Positions 61,529-64,000 of a stretch of 64,000 nt of DNA are shown here, piece after piece. The notes below the pieces were generated by a model. That model was not told where the DNA came from, searched no databases, and saw only the letters and a list, made by a program, of their open reading frames with translations. A program made the translations under genes and the position numbers. Position 1 is the stretch's first letter. The number at the start of each line of letters is the position of its first letter. This DNA comes from UBA2336 sp964419145 (GTDB lineage Bacteria > Bacteroidota > Bacteroidia > Cytophagales > Cyclobacteriaceae): contig CAYQOM010000001.1 of assembly GCA_964419145.1 (NCBI GenBank), forward strand, positions 744,001 through 808,000, written 5' to 3'.

Positions 61529-63673
61529 TTATTGTTTAGCAAAAACCAAATCAATCAGCCTGCGATCAACATCGGTTTTCTTTACGCGTACCCGAACCTG
61601 ATCGCCCAGTGTGAAAATCTTTTTGTTTCGCCTGCCTACAATGCAGTAATTCTTTTCATCAAATTCGTAGTAGTCGTCATCCATATCGGCCATGCGGATC
61701 ATGCCTTCGCATTTGGTTTCAATGATTTCCACATAAATGCCCCACTCGGTAACACCGGAAATCAAGCCATCGTATACTTTATCACCTGCCATCAAGGACA
61801 TGAATTCCACTTGTTTGTATTTGATGGAAGCCCGCTCGGCATCGGCCGCACGTTTTTCACGATCAGAAGAGTGGACGCATTTTACTTCATATTCAGCTTT
61901 GCTTACCGGGCTTCCGCCATCCAGGTAATGTTGCAACAAGCGGTGCACCATCATATCCGGATACCTGCGGATGGGTGAGGTGAAGTGTGAGTAATGATCG
62001 AATGCCAAACCAAAGTGCCCCTTGGCATCGGTTGAGTATTTTGCTTTGGCCATGGAACGAACGGCCAGCTGTTGTAGAACATTCTGTTCCGGTTTGCCTT
62101 CGATCTCATTCATCAATTTGTTTAATGATCGCGAGATGGACCGCTCCTCTACATTTAACCGATGCCCGAATTGTTTGGCAAAATTGGCAAAGTCTTTAAC
62201 CCGATCCGGATCAGGATAATCATGAATACGATAAACAAATGTATTTTTCTCCGGGCCTTTTTTTTGATTGTAGACGTGTGTCGCTACACGCTTGTTGGCC
62301 AGCAGCATAAACTCCTCAATCAGCTTGTGTGCATCCTTTCGCACTTTCGGAACAACGGCTAACGGCCTGCCTTTTTCATCAAGCTTGAATTTTACTTCTG
62401 TGGTTTCAAAGTTTACCGCTCCTTTAGCAAAGCGATCTTTCTTCAGTTTAAGGGCAAGTTCGTTCAGTGTTTTTAGTTCTTCTGCAAACAACCCCTTGCC
62501 ACTTTCAATTACCTCCTGCGCTTCTTCGTAGGTAAACCGATGATCGGAATGGATAATGGTTCTTCCAAACCATTCTGTAACAATGTTGGCATGTTTATCC
62601 AATTCAAAAACGGCAGCAAATGTCAGTTTATCTTCTTTCGGACGCAGCGAACAAAGCTCATTGGAAAGTCTTTCCGGTAACATGGGAATGGTGCGATCTA
62701 CCAGGTACACGGATGTGGCCCGGTCAAAAGCTTCTTTCTCCAGGTTTGAGTTGGGTTGAATGTAATGCGTTACATCGGCAATGTGAACACCCACCCGGTA
62801 ATTACCGTTGGGTAATATTTCCAATGATAGCGCGTCATCAAAATCCTTGGCATCTTCCGGGTCGATGGTAAACGTGGTCATCAACCGGAAATCCCACCGC
62901 TTTTTAATTTCGTTTGGTGTAATCCCTTCGTCAATTTTTTTGGCTTCTTTTTCGATGACAGGTGGAAATTTAAACGGCAAGCCAAACTCGGCCATGATGG
63001 AATGAATCTCTGCTTCGTTTTCACCGGCTTTTCCAAGAATGTTAACCACCTTGGCTTCCGGGTTTCCTTCTCCATCACCCCAATTCAACACCTCAACAAT
63101 TACCTTGTCGTTGGATTTTGCTCCATTGATATTTCCCTGAGCGATAAAAAAATCTTTATGGATTTTCCGGAAGTCGGCTACTACGAATGCAAAGTTTTTG
63201 GAGAGCTCCAGTTTACCTACAAACTGTGTCCGACCTCTGCGGAGTATTTCAACCACTCGCCCTTCCGGGTGTTCACCATGCCGGGTGGGAAGGATGGCGA
63301 TGTTTACAGTGTCGCCATCAACGGCCGAACCCAAGTCACGTGCTTTGATGTAAACATCTGGTCGGTCTTCACCAACCGACACATAAGCGAAGCGTGAACT
63401 TACGTGATCCACAATACCGGTAAGGATTTTTCCTTTTTGTGATGTGGCATACGTGCCGTTGCTCAGTTCTTTTATTTTTCCGGATTCTTCCAACTCGTAC
63501 ACCGAAAACGTCATCGCCTTGATGTCGTCACGTTTTTTTAATCCCAGTTTTTTCGCGATTTGTTTAATGCTGTACGCACGACCGGGCGTTTCGTTCAGTA
63601 CGGAAAGTATTCCGGATTCAAATTGTTGTTTGAAAGTCGTTGTACTGTTTTTTGTTTTTCGTTTTTTGCTCAT
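61529..63673 (-). CDS. rnr: Ribonuclease R
   Basis: 714 residues. The N-terminal helix-turn-helix and cold-shock domains (about 15-225) precede the RNB domain, whose catalytic acid cluster is FTIDPEDAKDFDDALSLE. Further RNB segments are HIADVTHYIQPNS, DRTIPMLPERLSNELCSL and HFTSPIRRYPDMMVHRLLQHY. The C-terminal S1 domain reads ISGVTEWGIYVEIIETKCEGMIRM. It degrades structured RNA 3' to 5' and takes part in tmRNA and rRNA quality control. The start overlaps the end of the upstream exonuclease gene by four bases (ATGA), so the two are coupled. Confidence 0.94.
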   Translation of the reverse strand: MSKKRKTKNSTTTFKQQFESGILSVLNETPGRAYSIKQIAKKLGLKKRDDIKAMTFSVYELEESGKIKELSNGTYATSQKGKILTGIVDHVSSRFAYVSVGEDRPDVYIKARDLGSAVDGDTVNIAILPTRHGEHPEGRVVEILRRGRTQFVGKLELSKNFAFVVADFRKIHKDFFIAQGNINGAKSNDKVIVEVLNWGDGEGNPEAKVVNILGKAGENEAEIHSIMAEFGLPFKFPPVIEKEAKKIDEGITPNEIKKRWDFRLMTTFTIDPEDAKDFDDALSLEILPNGNYRVGVHIADVTHYIQPNSNLEKEAFDRATSVYLVDRTIPMLPERLSNELCSLRPKEDKLTFAAVFELDKHANIVTEWFGRTIIHSDHRFTYEEAQEVIESGKGLFAEELKTLNELALKLKKDRFAKGAVNFETTEVKFKLDEKGRPLAVVPKVRKDAHKLIEEFMLLANKRVATHVYNQKKGPEKNTFVYRIHDYPDPDRVKDFANFAKQFGHRLNVEERSISRSLNKLMNEIEGKPEQNVLQQLAVRSMAKAKYSTDAKGHFGLAFDHYSHFTSPIRRYPDMMVHRLLQHYLDGGSPVSKAEYEVKCVHSSDREKRAADAERASIKYKQVEFMSLMAGDKVYDGLISGVTEWGIYVEIIETKCEGMIRMADMDDDYYEFDEKNYCIVGRRNKKIFTLGDQVRVRVKKTDVDRRLIDLVFAKQ

Positions 63674-64000
63674 GAAGCTTGTAGGATATTTTTCTCAGCA
63701 AGCAGGGGCAGTCCCTTCATGCGAAGGTAAAGTTGCGTCAATACCACCACATCGCTTACGCAGTAATCTTTAATCTTTTCCAAATCTTTTTCTTTGTAGT
63801 AAACAGAGTTCACCTGGCTGCCATCAATGCCGTTTTTGCTGGAAGGGATATTGAAAATGGCGGCCAATAAATCGAGCGAAGTATAATGCTTGTAATCGCC
63901 AAACTTCCAGAGCTCCATGGTGTCGAGGTGGTTTACTTCCCACGATTTTCTTCCGGCCAGGTTAAGCGGAACCGGCAACGCGATTCCGTTTACCAGCATT
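63670..64000 (-). CDS. PolB-exonuclease-like 3'-5' exonuclease, incomplete
   Basis: The last 109 residues are visible; the 5' end is outside the window. DTMELWKFGDYKHYTSLDLLAAIFNIP and the final active-site segment DYCVSDVVVLTQLYLRM match the DEDD exonucleases related to the PolB proofreading domain (PF10108). The Asp of YCVSDV is the last metal ligand. It would trim DNA or RNA 3' ends. It overlaps rnr by four bases, suggesting joint expression with RNase R. Confidence 0.82.
   Translation of the reverse strand, partial: MLVNGIALPVPLNLAGRKSWEVNHLDTMELWKFGDYKHYTSLDLLAAIFNIPSSKNGIDGSQVNSVYYKEKDLEKIKDYCVSDVVVLTQLYLRMKGLPLLAEKNILQAS

Overview
The window looks like a chromosomal segment of a Bacteroidota bacterium, probably order Cytophagales. 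The grounds are gene families typical of that phylum: CarboxypepD_reg-like/TonB-dependent receptors, LytTR regulators with LytS-type kinases, paired Crp-like regulators, DUF2911, the DUF5117/DUF4953-type metalloprotease, acyl-CoA desaturases, and many Lys-Lys signal peptides and lipoboxes. The tRNA-Gly promoter also fits the Bacteroidota pattern TTG-N19-TAnnTTTG. The genus assignment is inference. A run of ten N at 44090-44099 shows a draft or binned assembly. Coding density is high and no gene-free stretch exceeds about 250 bases.

Layout. 1-4674 (minus): cell-envelope proteins, namely an incomplete beta-barrel protein, a Gln-rich repeat protein, a His/Arg/Asp-rich secreted protein and a large secreted metzincin. 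4775-12000: a SecA-tail-like protein, DUF2911, a thioesterase and two FtsX/MacB-type permeases. 12070-20736: purM, two membrane proteins ending in kinase-like dimerisation helices without an ATPase domain, a TrmH-type rRNA/tRNA methylase, an exported methyltransferase, an ECF sigma factor with a membrane partner, mutS and a Cys-rich lipoprotein. 20733-27231 (all minus): sensor kinase, LytTR regulator, TonB receptor interrupted by an in-frame TAA, two Crp paralogues and a PhnD-like binding protein. 27364-32232: dioxygenase-like lipoprotein, DEAD-box helicase, cold-shock protein, and two desaturases around a sigma factor. 32246-33537: tRNA-Gly, tRNA-Leu, a tiny GIY-YIG gene lodged against the tRNA-Leu 3' end and followed by a duplicated tRNA tail, then mazEF; this is the most accessory-looking stretch. 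33539-42424: small membrane protein, DnaQ/GIY-YIG fusion, phosphoesterase, SemiSWEET, MoxR, and a lipoprotein/TonB-receptor pair. 42438-54329: envelope proteins, SDR epimerase, LOG-family protein, lytic transglycosylase, creatininase, D-threonine aldolase-like enzyme, LuxR-type regulator, GGT-family hydrolase, two tandem purine nucleoside phosphorylases and a secreted PHP phosphoesterase. 54347-64000: uvrA, an acidic protein, a sigma factor with an overlapping small gene, a glycosyltransferase, a lipoprotein, a polyprenyl synthetase, RNase R and an incomplete exonuclease.

How it fits together. Most of the window is housekeeping (DNA repair: mutS, uvrA; purine synthesis and salvage: purM, two PNPs; RNA: RNase R, DEAD helicase, CspA, TrmH) interleaved with envelope and nutrient-uptake genes. 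The strongest leads are the tRNA-Leu/GIY-YIG insertion with a palindrome inside the duplicated tRNA T-arm, the pair of catalytic-domain-less kinase-like membrane proteins, the stand-alone SecA-tail protein, and the single nonsense codon that splits the TonB receptor of a regulator-rich cluster.
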